Shown piece after piece: positions 63,958-64,000 of a DNA stretch of 64,000 bases; positions within the stretch are counted from its first letter, which is position 1, and each line of letters opens with the position of its first letter. The notes below the pieces were generated by a model, which ran no database searches, was not told the DNA's origin, and saw only the letters and a program-made list of their open reading frames with translations. This stretch comes from Tranquillimonas alkanivorans (GTDB lineage Bacteria > Pseudomonadota > Alphaproteobacteria > Rhodobacterales > Rhodobacteraceae): NCBI RefSeq assembly GCF_900115595.1, contig NZ_FOXA01000002.1:124001-188000 (forward strand), written 5' to 3'. Position numbers and translations under genes: made by a program.

Positions 63958-64000
63958 CGGAAACCAATTCTTCATCGGCTTCGTTGACCGTACAGTCCAG

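Overview
The window is high-GC chromosomal DNA with the gene content and gene order of an alphaproteobacterium of the Rhodobacteraceae (roseobacter/Rhodobacter) type. The pointers are the lysC–ptsP pair, the split gatCA/gatB, a DUF1127 gene divergent from a LysR gene, cobS near a DnaJ-like gene and bolA, a ligase-associated helicase/PdeM pair, a roseobacter-style tad pilus locus, and interspersed hairpin repeats at gene ends. No tRNA, rRNA, CRISPR array, prophage, insertion sequence or plasmid function was seen. Family assignments rest on motifs and recalled family knowledge, not on a database search.

Layout. 1-13 kb: a 5'-truncated secreted metallo-hydrolase, a FAD-linked dehydrogenase, purine/methylthioadenosine salvage (mtnP, apt), small redox and acetyltransferase genes, an exported protein with an internal duplication, EcsC, ptsP, lysC, DUF1178, and a deacetylase–thpR pair. 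13-20 kb: UPF0173 hydrolase, ceramidase-like membrane enzyme, gatC-gatA, an Excalibur-type lipoprotein, an amidase, RNase P RNA (rnpB), a PAS protein, rpmG, an acetyltransferase and Bax-inhibitor-1. 20-29.8 kb: DUF1127/LysR, a quinone oxidoreductase, an XRE regulator, an inositol-phosphatase-like enzyme overlapping an 8-oxoguanine-deaminase-like gene, an SDR, PdeM and the DEXH helicase.

29.9-41.6 kb is a minus-strand tad (Flp pilus) locus. In transcription order it reads flp, cpaB, cpaC, an OmpA-type lipoprotein, cpaE, cpaF, tadB, tadC, tadD, a second TPR lipoprotein, the prepilin peptidase and a AAA+ ATPase of unknown function. Together these supply pilin, processing, secretin, polar localisation, motor and platform. 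The pseudopilin genes tadE/F/G are not in the window. A secreted lytic transglycosylase lies just upstream.

42-64 kb: cobS without an adjacent cobT, Tat-exported msrB, a GAF–HisKA_2 histidine kinase broken by two compensating frameshifts, a DnaJ-like gene and bolA, gatB, two tandem paralogous transglycosylase-like proteins, an acyltransferase, a DJ-1/PfpI protein, pepN, two tiny overlapping genes, malate synthase G, valS, an Na+/H+-type antiporter and a HisC-like aminotransferase.

Most of the window is ordinary core genome. The observations most worth following are the tad-linked AAA+ ATPase and OmpA lipoprotein, the terminator inside the tad operon, the broken histidine kinase, three families of intergenic inverted repeats, the tandem transglycosylase-like paralogues and the duplicated-domain exported protein. 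No convincing new defence or biosynthetic system was found.
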